Shown piece after piece: positions 6,273 to 11,514 of a stretch of DNA of 26,480 bases. The stretch lies in IMG/VR virus record IMGVR_UViG_3300008266_000401, positions 1 to 26,480 of that record. The stretch is one strand, 5' to 3'. Numbering within the stretch: the first letter of the stretch is position 1; every line of letters starts with the position of its first letter. A program made the translations under genes and the position numbers. The notes under the pieces were generated by a model. It was not told where the DNA came from. It was given only the letters and a program-made list of their open reading frames with translations, and ran no database searches. This stretch comes from a virus.

Positions 6273-6712
6273 TATTTTAGTGGAACTGGCTGATTCAGAA
6301 GAAACATCTTTGCCTCTTCTGGTGTTCTGTTGCCCTTTTTTCGATTACATCTTAAGCAACAAGATGTGACATTCTTCCATTCATGCTTACCACCCCTAGA
6401 TCTTGGAATTATATGATCTATCGTGCAATTTTCCTTTGTCAATTCACAGCCACAGTATTGGCACATGTAATCGTCTCTTCTTAGAATATTTTTTCTAGAA
6501 GGACTAAATTCTTTATATGGAATATAAACATATTTCTTTAATACAATATGTTTTGGCAATTTGAATATTCCACTGGTAGTTTGGATATCGATAAATTCTT
6601 CTTCGGTGCATGGACTCACTTTACCATTGAGTACCAAACACACCGCTTTTTTCCAATCAATTTCGAATATCTTCTCGTAAGATACATTATAAAGATTAAC
6701 TACTAAATTCAT
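6269..6712 (-). CDS. HNH endonuclease (147 aa)
   Basis: The classic free-standing HNH architecture is present: an N-terminal strand-rich half (residues 1-65), then C84-x-x-C87, D99-H100 in CTIDHIIPRSRGG, N114 and C119-x-x-C122-N123, ending NRKKGNRTPEEAKM. The paired Cys bind structural zinc and the D-H/N residues form the metal-dependent nicking or cutting site. The start at 6712 is chosen because the family begins at this point (MNLVVNLYNVSYEK) and a TAAATA box lies 5 nt upstream on this strand; a 9-residue longer frame exists. The gene is inserted head-on against the cargo genes, as expected for a homing-type mobile gene. A role in DNA packaging or host-DNA degradation is also possible. Confidence 0.9.
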   Translation of the reverse strand: MNLVVNLYNVSYEKIFEIDWKKAVCLVLNGKVSPCTEEEFIDIQTTSGIFKLPKHIVLKKYVYIPYKEFSPSRKNILRRDDYMCQYCGCELTKENCTIDHIIPRSRGGKHEWKNVTSCCLRCNRKKGNRTPEEAKMFLLNQPVPLKY

Positions 6713-6788
6713 AATAATATTTAGGCTTGACAACCACACAAAGATTATATGTATTTTTTCAAAGTTGTCAAGGCTTTTATATTATTTT

Positions 6789-6796
6789 TATAAATA
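6789..6796 (+). promoter_or_regulatory. T4-type late promoter for the second cargo block
   Basis: An exact TATAAATA box ends 5 bases before ATG 6802. There is no -35 box, as expected for T4 late promoters. The transcript would start at or inside the start codon, so it would be leaderless or nearly so. Confidence 0.75.
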
Positions 6797-6801
6797 TAAT
6801 T

Positions 6802-7014
6802 ATGGGCATAATAGAAAATACAAATAAAAAATTCAATGAAAATGAAAAATATTATTTTGCCTCTTATATAAATTCTGAAGGATATGTTTTTGAATTGTTA
6901 TTAACTGAAAAAGAATTTGACAAAGCAGTCAAAAGGGCTGAAAAGAATCCAGAAGATATTCCGAACGAATATATAGTACTACAAGGATATAAAGGAAAAA
7001 AGGTAGAAAAATGA
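6802..7014 (+). CDS. Small conserved phage protein, paralogue of the 10935 gene (70 aa)
   Basis: The start at ATG 6802 is chosen because it follows the late box directly; the longer frame would begin upstream of the promoter. Residues about 17-45 read YYFASYINSEGYVFELLLTEKE and continue FDKAVKRAEKNPEDIP. This matches the 10935-11147 protein (LYF...LLFTEKEIVKASKRI), so the two are paralogues. The LTEKE-x(2)-KA-x-KRA-x-x-NPED ending is common in small phage proteins of unknown function. It overlaps the following leader-bearing gene by 4 nt. Confidence 0.65.
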   Translation: MGIIENTNKKFNENEKYYFASYINSEGYVFELLLTEKEFDKAVKRAEKNPEDIPNEYIVLQGYKGKKVEK

Positions 7015-7232
7015 AAAATTTCAAAGAACTATTTGAAGAAATAATGTCCAAAAGCGGAAGGGAAGTTTCCGATACCGAAAGAACTAGAGATAGAACAAGA
7101 AGATCTATTGGAATCAGGGTCACTAAAGGCTCCCGTGGAAATGTTCAGGATCTCTTAAAAAGTGGTAGAAAGAAATCAATAAAGGGTAAGTCAGTACATA
7201 AGCGTAAGAAGAATGTATTCAAGAAAAGATAA
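7011..7232 (+). CDS. Putative capsid-targeted very basic protein (73 aa)
   Basis: The leader MKNFKELFE places L7-F8-E9 before E10, one residue earlier than usual. The body is strongly basic and probably disordered, with an Arg-rich stretch (TERTRDRTRRSIGIRVTKG) and a Lys-rich end. This composition is expected of a DNA-condensing or DNA-bound internal head peptide. No domain is recognised. It overlaps the preceding gene by 4 nt and the next by 20 nt in another frame. Confidence 0.55.
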   Translation: MKNFKELFEEIMSKSGREVSDTERTRDRTRRSIGIRVTKGSRGNVQDLLKSGRKKSIKGKSVHKRKKNVFKKR

Positions 7233-7530
7233 TCAAAATATAGTTCAAGAACTTTCCAAAGGTATCTGTAAGGTAGTATTCAAGAAAAGAACCAATGGAA
7301 GGTTTAGAAGTATATTTGGAACTTTAGATAAAAGATTAATACCTGGTAAATATCAAAAAACTTTACAAGTTATATTTGAAAATTATCAAAATTTAGATAT
7401 AATACCAATATACGACATAAAAGAAAAAGCTTGGAAAAGTTTTTATCTAGTCAACCTTTTAAACTTTATACCAGAAGAAAAATTTAAAGCAAACAGTAGA
7501 AAAAAAGAAATTGAAGATGAAAGTGAGTGA
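7213..7530 (+). CDS. SH3-like small phage protein, DUF2693-like (105 aa)
   Basis: Residues 12-45 (VQELSKGICKVVFKKRTNGRFRSIFGTLDKRLIPG) and the later IIPIYDIKEKAWKSFYLVNLLNFI follow the pattern of a small family in T4-like phages: a G-x-C/x-V-x-F-x-K-x-x-G strand pair, a TLD/LIP loop, and a final strand of the form V/I-x-D-x-x-x-x-x-W-R/K-S-F. I know this as DUF2693 and take it to be a small beta barrel of unknown function. The first ATG is inside the upstream gene (20-nt overlap), with AAGAAG as a weak ribosome site. There is no targeting leader, so it is probably not packaged. Confidence 0.6.
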   Translation: MYSRKDNQNIVQELSKGICKVVFKKRTNGRFRSIFGTLDKRLIPGKYQKTLQVIFENYQNLDIIPIYDIKEKAWKSFYLVNLLNFIPEEKFKANSRKKEIEDESE

Positions 7531-7532
7531 TT

Positions 7533-7697
7533 ATGCCAAATTCAAAACAAATTATTGTTAAAAGAAAACACAAGAAAAGAAAACTTAGAATTAAGAAGAG
7601 AAACCAAGAACAAATTTTAAAGAATGCAAAAAAGAAAACAATAGAAAAACTCAGCAGGGAAGGCAGATTACCTAAAATCGCACTTGGAAGACTTTAA
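7533..7697 (+). CDS. Very basic 54-residue protein
   Basis: An open frame begins ATGCCAAATTC two bases after the previous stop and ends at TAA 7695-7697, inside the terminator stem. It encodes 54 residues, 21 of them Lys or Arg and only 3 acidic, with the core KRKHKKRKLRIKKRNQEQIL. Binding to DNA or RNA is very likely from charge alone. It lacks the targeting leader. The size and position resemble those of small phage nucleic-acid-binding peptides, but I recognise no family. The tight spacing to its neighbour and its end at a terminator support it as real. Confidence 0.5.
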   Translation: MPNSKQIIVKRKHKKRKLRIKKRNQEQILKNAKKKTIEKLSREGRLPKIALGRL

Positions 7698-7712
7698 AGT
7701 CTTCCTTTTTTT
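7686..7712 (+). terminator. Intrinsic terminator overlapping a stop codon
   Basis: GGAAGACTTTAAAGTCTTCC (7686-7705) is a perfect 20-base palindrome, forming an 8-bp stem with loop TTAA, followed by seven T. The stem includes the TAA stop of the 54-residue gene. The last T of the run is the first base of the next late promoter. Confidence 0.9.
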
Positions 7713-7719
7713 ATAAATA
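7712..7719 (+). promoter_or_regulatory. T4-type late promoter abutting a terminator
   Basis: An exact TATAAATA lies immediately after the terminator U-tract and 5 bases before ATG 7725. It restarts late transcription for the last two leader-bearing genes, with a predicted leaderless message. Confidence 0.75.
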
Positions 7720-7724
7720 TTTCT

Positions 7725-8213
7725 ATGTTACATTTTAAAGAATATATTTTAGAGCAAAGAAAAAATCTAATAGCTTTATCGCCAGGGGCTTTGAGGGCTG
7801 GTGTTAAATCTGCTGTAACTGGAAAAGATCCAAGACTAGAAAGACTTATATACAGTAGAGCTAGTAAAAGTAATCCAAAGGGTTGGATTAGACTTATAAC
7901 GAAAAAACCATCTGGTGAAGTTGAAAACCTAGGTGATACCCCTAGAGTTAAATCGGAACAGCCGAGAGCAGAGAAAACGATTGCATCAACTGAAAGATTG
8001 ACACCAGAACAAGAAATTTTACAAACTCCAGGGTTCCAAGTAGTAGAACCATCAGCAGAACAATTGGCTAAAGATGAGGAGAGGGGAATAGTAGATTTAA
8101 ATAAAATTGTAGATAGAAGAAAATTTAATTATCTACTTCATAAACAAGGTATAGATCCCTATTTTGCACGATTAAGAGTTAGAATAGCAAAGCAAAGATT
8201 GGGTAAAAAATGA
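7725..8213 (+). CDS. Putative capsid-targeted protein (162 aa)
   Basis: Leader MLHFKEYILE (1-10) gives a predicted cut before Q11. Position 2 departs from the usual Lys but the F-K-x-Y-I-L-E core is intact. The body starts with a Gly/Ala-rich stretch (LSPGALRAGVKSAVTGKD) and continues basic. A Pro/Glu-rich linker follows at about 65-115, and the end is Arg/Lys-rich and helical (DRRKFNYLLHKQ, RLRVRIAKQRLGKK). The arrangement of two basic ends around an acidic linker suggests two nucleic-acid-contacting parts. No known family is recognised. It overlaps the next gene by 4 nt. Confidence 0.6.
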   Translation: MLHFKEYILEQRKNLIALSPGALRAGVKSAVTGKDPRLERLIYSRASKSNPKGWIRLITKKPSGEVENLGDTPRVKSEQPRAEKTIASTERLTPEQEILQTPGFQVVEPSAEQLAKDEERGIVDLNKIVDRRKFNYLLHKQGIDPYFARLRVRIAKQRLGKK

Positions 8214-8368
8214 AAAACTTTAAAGTGTTGCTAGAAACTATAGTTAAGAGAAATGGAAGTTTTTTATTGATGAGTAAAAAGGGAAAAGTTTTAGGAAAGC
8301 ATGAATCAGAAGCAAAGGCTAGAAAACAAGAAGCCGCCATCAAGATAAGTACTGGTGAGTGGAAGTAA
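8210..8368 (+). CDS. Very short capsid-targeted protein (52 aa)
   Basis: The gene starts in the ATGA overlap with the previous stop and ends at TAA 8366-8368. The leader MKNFKVLLE has L7-L8-E9 before T10. The body, about 43 residues, reads GSFLLMSKKGKVLGKHESEA followed by KARKQEAAIK. This is like a small beta-hairpin-plus-helix unit that I have seen repeated in other phage proteins (a G-R/K-V-L-G-K-x-x-S motif). It is the shortest leader-bearing gene in the island and is easily missed by length cut-offs. The function is unknown. Confidence 0.6.
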   Translation: MKNFKVLLETIVKRNGSFLLMSKKGKVLGKHESEAKARKQEAAIKISTGEWK

Positions 8369-8375
8369 GATTGAT

Positions 8376-8404
8376 TTGACTGTTCGTTCACTTTTTGGTA
8401 TACT
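8376..8404 (+). promoter_or_regulatory. Sigma70-type promoter for the 8413 gene
   Basis: TTGACT (8376-8381) and TATACT (8399-8404) have 17-base spacing. ATG 8413 lies 8 bases beyond the -10 box, so the message would be nearly leaderless. It marks the switch from late-type to early-type control. Confidence 0.75.
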
Positions 8405-8412
8405 AGTTGCCT

Positions 8413-8937
8413 ATGAACATCTTTGTAGTTGATTCAGACCCAGAAATTGCAGCAACCAATCTATGCGATAAGCATGTTGTTAAAATGATTGTGGAAGGTT
8501 GTCAGATGCTCTCCACGATCCATAGAATGGGAGCTAGTCATATTGTGTTTGCTGGTCAAGTTGATTTGTACAAGATGGCGTTCGAAAACCATCCTTGTAC
8601 AATTTGGGCAAGAGAGACAACTGCAAATTACATGTGGTTGGCTAGACACACACTTGAACTGTGTATGCAGTATGAATTGCGTTATAAGAAAATTCACAAG
8701 TGTTACGATATGGCATTTTGGTTTACTATACATCTTCCTGCCCGTGTTCCTTACGGAAAGTTGACTCCATTTGCTCAGGCTATGCCAGACATCTATAAGA
8801 ATGAGAATGCAGTGGTGGCATATAGAAACTATTATATTTTCGAAAAGTCTAGATTTGCCAAGTGGAAGTTCACGGATTGTCCAAATTGGTATACGGAAGG
8901 GATCAAGAATGTGCGTGTGCCAGTACTGCAATCGTGA
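8413..8937 (+). CDS. Conserved phage protein of unknown function (174 aa)
   Basis: ATG 8413 (MNIFVVDSDPEIAATNLCDK) is preferred over the in-frame TTG 6 bases upstream because the family begins MNIFV-x-D-x-D-P. The pattern continues CDKHVVKMIVEGCQMLST, ENHPCTIWARET, NYMWLARH, LTPFAQAMPD and YRNYYIFEKSRFAKWK. I recognise this as a family found in many phages and some bacteria, sometimes labelled as a DNA-repair glycosylase, but I know no firm function. The many conserved His, Cys, Trp and Asp/Glu suggest an enzyme. Its 3' end overlaps the following HNH gene by 29 nt in another frame. Confidence 0.8.
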   Translation: MNIFVVDSDPEIAATNLCDKHVVKMIVEGCQMLSTIHRMGASHIVFAGQVDLYKMAFENHPCTIWARETTANYMWLARHTLELCMQYELRYKKIHKCYDMAFWFTIHLPARVPYGKLTPFAQAMPDIYKNENAVVAYRNYYIFEKSRFAKWKFTDCPNWYTEGIKNVRVPVLQS

Positions 8938-9253
8938 ATTTCAAAAGAAACATAAAAGAGGTTGCACAGTATGTCAATCGTGTGATACCACAAGACGAAG
9001 ATGGAAATCAAGAATAGAATTGATCGAAATGCTTGGTGGTAAATGTACTAAATGTGGATTCAGTGAAAATCCAGCATCAATACAGTTTCATCATGTAGAT
9101 CCATCAACAAAGAAATATTCTTTATTTTCTAAAAACTTACTGAGAAAAGATCGATATGAAGAAGCACAGAAGTGTATACTACTTTGCGCGAATTGCCACC
9201 TTCAAGAACATACGAATAAAGAACTATTGAAGAAGTTTGGCTTGATGCCTTGA
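8909..9253 (+). CDS. HNH endonuclease-like protein with N-terminal zinc ribbon (114 aa)
   Basis: The start at ATG 8909 gives the N-terminus MCVCQYCNREF. Two zinc modules are visible: an N-terminal cluster (C4-x-x-C7 with C19-x-x-C22-x-x-C25), and the HNH-type core GGKCTKCGF (C46, C49), FHHVD (H61-H62), a KCILLCANCHLQEH block (C93-x-x-C96-H97, H101). This is the usual arrangement of short phage and bacterial HNH nucleases, in which the HH pair and the CxNCH His bind the catalytic metal. The start lies within the 3' end of the upstream gene, so translation is coupled or the gene has invaded it. Whether it homes or serves the phage cannot be told. Confidence 0.8.
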   Translation: MCVCQYCNREFQKKHKRGCTVCQSCDTTRRRWKSRIELIEMLGGKCTKCGFSENPASIQFHHVDPSTKKYSLFSKNLLRKDRYEEAQKCILLCANCHLQEHTNKELLKKFGLMP

Positions 9254-9277
9254 CAGTAAAAAAAAATCGGATATAAT
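9250..9277 (+). promoter_or_regulatory. Sigma70-type promoter for the tRNA-Lys-like element
   Basis: TTGACA (9250-9255) and TATAAT (9272-9277) are both exact consensus with 16-base spacing. The folded RNA begins 11 bases after the -10 box, leaving a 5' extension of only about 4-5 nt. Confidence 0.85.
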
Positions 9278-9288
9278 GTGCGTATCAA

Positions 9289-9360
9289 GCTTCGGTGGCA
9301 GACTAGCAATGCAGCACCCTTTTAAGGTGAAGAATGTGGGGGCAGTACCCACCCGAAGCA
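9289..9360 (+). tRNA. tRNA-Lys(UUU)-like element with abnormal D and T loops
   Basis: The cloverleaf closes with exact tRNA dimensions: acceptor GCTTCGG/CCGAAGC (9289-9295, 9353-9359), U8 and A14 present, a 3-bp D stem GCA/TGC, an anticodon stem CACC/GGTG with a G-A mismatch at its base, and the loop CTTTTAA with anticodon TTT (9321-9323). A 5-nt variable loop, T stem GTGGG/CCCAC and discriminator A complete it. The T loop is GGCAGTA instead of the TTCRANY form, and the D loop has GC where G18-G19 belong. The elbow contacts 54-58, 18-55 and 19-56 would all be altered. It may be a degenerate, atypical or decoy tRNA. A consensus promoter supports expression. Confidence 0.6.
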
Positions 9361-9459
9361 CTCAATTGTTGTTCAGGTATTATAAGGTCTAATCGTTTGT
9401 TGGTGAAAGTGACTCGACTCACCAATCAAAAACTTGAGAGTTATAGAAAGCGTGTATAT

Positions 9460-9729
9460 ATGACAAATACTAATTCGAAGAAGCGTCGTGTTCTAAATTA
9501 TCTTTCAAATGGTCGCGGTATCACCGCAGCCGAGGCTCGTAGTCGTTTTGGCGTGAAGAATCTTCGCGCTATGATGAGCGACATTCGTGAGACTGTTGAG
9601 CGTTATGGCAACTTTGAGGTTGCTACCGAGGAAACTCGTAATGGAAATTATCGTTATTACATTCGTAATACGAACACTCGTTCGCGTTCGCGCAACCTGA
9701 ACGAGATGCTTGATCTTGTTGATGCGTGA
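9460..9729 (+). CDS. Winged-helix DNA-binding protein (89 aa)
   Basis: ATG 9460 (MTNTNSKKRRVLNYLSNG) is chosen; the frame is open further upstream only across the tRNA-like element. Residues 7-60 follow a compact phage winged-helix pattern: K-x-x-V-L-x-x-L-x-x-G-x-x-I-T-x-x-E-A-x-x-x-F-G-V-x-N-L-R-A-x-x-S-D-I-R, then a wing NYRYYI (HTH_39-like). It probably binds DNA as a small regulator. Every Arg codon is CGN and none is AGA/AGG, unlike the late genes, suggesting either adaptation for high early expression or a separate origin. It shares the upstream promoter with the tRNA-like element; a hairpin (9400-9425) lies in its leader and a strong terminator follows. Confidence 0.8.
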   Translation: MTNTNSKKRRVLNYLSNGRGITAAEARSRFGVKNLRAMMSDIRETVERYGNFEVATEETRNGNYRYYIRNTNTRSRSRNLNEMLDLVDA

Positions 9730-9734
9730 TCGGA

Positions 9735-9766
9735 GATTGGGTGATTAAGTTCACCCAATCTTATTT
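9735..9766 (+). terminator. Intrinsic terminator
   Basis: A perfect 10-bp stem, GATTGGGTGA (9735-9744) and TCACCCAATC (9751-9760) with loop TTAAGT, is followed by TTATTTT. It ends the unit formed by the tRNA-like element and the winged-helix gene. Confidence 0.85.
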
Positions 9767-9767
9767 T

Positions 9768-10130
9768 ATGGTTCTGTCTGATATTATCAATTTTGCATAT
9801 CCACTTTGCCTTGAAATTCCTAGGCAAAAGAAGCATGTTTCTTTGATCTTTTCTAAGAATAGATTGATTTCTATTGGAAGAAATTATTTTAAGACTCATC
9901 CGAAGGCGCAGAAGCTTGGATATCTATATAATGAGATGCATTCTGAATTGGATGCTTATCGTAAGATTCCAAGATGCCATCGTCACAAGAAGTTGACTCT
10001 TGTGAACATCAGAATGAATGCTGATGGACAACTTAGAATGTCTAGACCATGTGAAGTTTGCACTGAATGGTGTGTTGAAATTTTTGATAAGATCTATTAT
10101 ACTGATAATGAAGGATTGAAGAGACTATGA
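9768..10130 (+). CDS. Cytidine deaminase-fold protein (120 aa)
   Basis: ATG 9768 is preferred because the upstream part of the frame is the terminator hairpin. The zinc-deaminase signature is visible: H58-S59-E60 in NEMHSELDAYRKI (zinc ligand and catalytic Glu) and P94-C95-E96-V97-C98 in SRPCEVCTEWC (two Cys ligands), 35 residues apart. A preceding strand pair (KKHVSLIFSKNRLISIGRN) fits the fold's beta hairpin. It is shorter than T4 dCMP deaminase (about 190 aa), so it may act on another free nucleotide or base, on RNA, or be a divergent member. The next gene overlaps by 4 nt. Substrate is not inferred. Confidence 0.7.
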   Translation: MVLSDIINFAYPLCLEIPRQKKHVSLIFSKNRLISIGRNYFKTHPKAQKLGYLYNEMHSELDAYRKIPRCHRHKKLTLVNIRMNADGQLRMSRPCEVCTEWCVEIFDKIYYTDNEGLKRL

Positions 10131-10381
10131 GTCAATATCGTCTACACATTGATATTCCTATGCCTTTCTCTGAGCAAGATGCATTGAAGAATGCTGAACT
10201 TATCGTGTCATATCTAAACAATATGACTCTCATTGAAAAGGTTAATATTTCTGAAATTAATTACCGTCTAGGTCATGACGATGACCGCCAGAAGAGTAAT
10301 TACTTCATGAAGAATGAGAACGGTCATGTGAACAATAAAAAGTGCAAGATCTCCTTGACAGACAATAATAACATGGTATAA
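10127..10381 (+). CDS. Unknown small protein downstream of the deaminase (84 aa)
   Basis: The protein begins MSQYRLHIDIPMPFSEQDAL and continues with a predicted helix (KNAELIVSYLNNMTLIEKV), then an Asp-rich stretch (GHDDDRQKSNYFMKNENGHV) and a polar tail. No family is recognised; the length and N-terminal strand suggest a small alpha/beta partner protein. It is coupled to the deaminase gene by a 4-nt ATGA overlap, so the two may act together. Its last codons and stop coincide with the -10 box of the following tRNA promoter. Confidence 0.65.
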   Translation: MSQYRLHIDIPMPFSEQDALKNAELIVSYLNNMTLIEKVNISEINYRLGHDDDRQKSNYFMKNENGHVNNKKCKISLTDNNNMV

Positions 10382-10382
10382 T
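10355..10382 (+). promoter_or_regulatory. Sigma70-type promoter for tRNA-Ile
   Basis: Exact TTGACA (10355-10360) and TATAAT (10377-10382) have 16-base spacing, inside the 3' end of the preceding gene. The tRNA starts 9 bases after the -10 box. Confidence 0.85.
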
Positions 10383-10391
10383 GTGCACAAC

Positions 10392-10466
10392 GCGCCGTGG
10401 GAGGTCTTGGTTACCTCAGCCCGACTTATAATCGGGTAAGACTAGGTTCGAATCCTAGACGGCGTA
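10392..10466 (+). tRNA. tRNA-Ile(UAU)
   Basis: Acceptor GCGCCGT pairs with ACGGCGT (one G-U at the end). The D stem is GAGG/CCTC, the loop contains GG, and the anticodon stem CCCGA/TCGGG has loop CTTATAA, giving anticodon TAT (10427-10429), which reads AUA. The T arm CTAGG-TTCGAAT-CCTAG is canonical and the discriminator is A; CCA is not encoded. One extra base lies between the D and anticodon stems and can form a G-U pair extending the anticodon stem. AUA is frequent in the late genes of this AT-rich phage, so a decoding-supplement role fits. Confidence 0.85.
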
Positions 10467-10475
10467 TTTTAATAT

Positions 10476-10784
10476 ATGACTTTAGAAGAAATTATTGAAT
10501 CTAAAAAATTCATAATCAATACTAAATCTGAATTTGATGATGATCGTCTTTACTATGAAGACGAAGAAAAAAATATATTGTATATTTTTGGTCCATCAGC
10601 CTTTATAAGAAAAGGATATTCTGATTCAGAACAAGAAAATCTTTTTATAGTAGAATTTGAAGGTGGTCCTAAAATATTTGTAGGACAGGAAGTATTAAAA
10701 AATAAATTTGCTAAGAATATAATTGTCCATAATATTAATGATATACCATTAGTTGAGATTTTTTACGAAATACAAGATAAATAG
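10476..10784 (+). CDS. Acidic protein of unknown function (102 aa)
   Basis: The gene starts 9 bases after the tRNA-Ile 3' end and is probably on the same transcript. The protein, beginning MTLEEIIESKKFIINTKSEF, is acidic (DDDRLYYEDEEKNILYIFG) and mostly predicted beta strand, with the later strands NLFIVEFEGGPKIFVGQEVL and NIIVHNINDIPLVEIFYEI. No catalytic motif, membrane segment or family is recognised. A weak hairpin AGTAT/ATACT lies just downstream. The tRNA-then-small-gene layout is shared with two other units in this region. Confidence 0.65.
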   Translation: MTLEEIIESKKFIINTKSEFDDDRLYYEDEEKNILYIFGPSAFIRKGYSDSEQENLFIVEFEGGPKIFVGQEVLKNKFAKNIIVHNINDIPLVEIFYEIQDK

Positions 10785-10896
10785 TAGTGGGAGTATGGGT
10801 TTAATACTATTATTGATTTCAGATCCACCGAGCGTAGATTACGCTATAATGCGAAAAAATATTTCACACTTAGGATCGTCATAGAATAGAAATCAA

Positions 10897-10904
10897 TATA
10901 AATA
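10897..10904 (+). promoter_or_regulatory. T4-type late promoter box
   Basis: An exact TATAAATA lies 30 bases before ATG 10935. Unlike other late boxes in the window it leaves a normal-length leader. A hairpin AGCGTA-GAT-TACGCT lies upstream in the same intergenic region. Confidence 0.6.
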
Positions 10905-10934
10905 TTAGAAAGTTCAACTCTTTCTACTCCTATT

Positions 10935-11147
10935 ATGGATAATAAAAAATTATATTTTACAAAAATTGAAGTTGATGGTAGATGTATTGATTTATTGTTT
11001 ACAGAAAAAGAAATCGTGAAAGCATCAAAAAGAATATTTGATGAAGAAAATTTAAAGTTTATTCCAGAAAATAATACAACTTGTTGGCCCCTAGAGCATC
11101 CGCCAAAATGCTCATTTTGGGATAAAATAATTGGCAATTGTAAGTGA
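10935..11147 (+). CDS. Small conserved phage protein, paralogue of the 6802 gene (70 aa)
   Basis: Residues 1-35 (MDNKKLYFTKIEVDGRCIDL, then LFTEKEIVKASKRIFDEE) match the core of the 6802-7014 protein: a YF strand, a short insert, LL-x-TEKE, KA-x-KR. The C-terminal part differs, with a Cys/Trp/Pro-rich tail (TTCWPLEHPPKCSFWDKIIG) that could bind metal. The function of the family is not known to me. It has a late promoter but no obvious ribosome-binding site. Confidence 0.6.
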   Translation: MDNKKLYFTKIEVDGRCIDLLFTEKEIVKASKRIFDEENLKFIPENNTTCWPLEHPPKCSFWDKIIGNCK

Positions 11148-11159
11148 GAAAATAAAAAA

Positions 11160-11483
11160 ATGAGTGAAATTAATATTTTGCGTTTGAATTCGGGTGAAGA
11201 GATTATTTGTTCGTTTGAAACTGTAGAAAATTCAGATGGAGTTTTCTATAAGATTAAGAATCCTGCTATTCTTATTCCTGGACCAGAGGGAAAGCTAATG
11301 TTTGCTCGTTGGCTACCATATGCTGACATCAAGGAAGGTTTGCTGATTTCAAAGAATAATTTTGTTTTTGTTTGCACTCCAATGGATGATCTGAAGAATC
11401 ATTATCTTTCTGTCGTTGTGAATAATCTCTTTATTCCACAGAATAAGATCGAAACTCCAGATCTCAAGTTAGCACTTGACTGA
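11160..11483 (+). CDS. LSm-like small phage protein (107 aa)
   Basis: The N-terminal half, MSEINILRLNSGEEIICSFE, followed by FYKIKNPAILIPGPEGKLMFARWLPYAD, follows the pattern of the phage Sm-like family: a strand ending L-x-SGE-E/D-I, a kinked second strand, a YxIxNPA-x-L segment and a final W-L/M-P stretch. Such proteins are Hfq/LSm-fold rings or monomers in many T4-like and marine phages, with unproven RNA-linked roles. The start is ATG 11160 after an A-rich run without a clear ribosome site. Codon choice favours CGT and AAG. Its last codons contain the -35 box of the tRNA-Arg promoter. Confidence 0.7.
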   Translation: MSEINILRLNSGEEIICSFETVENSDGVFYKIKNPAILIPGPEGKLMFARWLPYADIKEGLLISKNNFVFVCTPMDDLKNHYLSVVVNNLFIPQNKIETPDLKLALD

Positions 11484-11504
11484 GATATGGAGACATGCTA
11501 TAAT
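11476..11504 (+). promoter_or_regulatory. Sigma70-type promoter for tRNA-Arg
   Basis: TTGACT (11476-11481) and TATAAT (11499-11504) have 17-base spacing. The tRNA starts 10 bases beyond the -10 box. Confidence 0.85.
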
Positions 11505-11514
11505 AGCGTGTCAT

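Noticed and set aside
8461-8931. Minus-strand open frame of 156 codons
   Set aside because: It is antisense to the conserved 174-residue protein whose family pattern is clear on the plus strand.
9361-9430. Possible second tRNA after the tRNA-Lys-like element
   Set aside because: Only one hairpin (9400-9425) forms; no acceptor pairing, anticodon loop or T arm could be assembled.
9334-9459. Upstream extension of the winged-helix gene
   Set aside because: It would begin inside the tRNA-Lys-like element and has no conserved pattern; ATG 9460 begins the recognisable domain.
10815-10848. TTGATT and TATAAT as a promoter before the 10935 gene
   Set aside because: The spacing is about 26 bases, too long for sigma70; the TATAAATA box nearer the gene is the better candidate.
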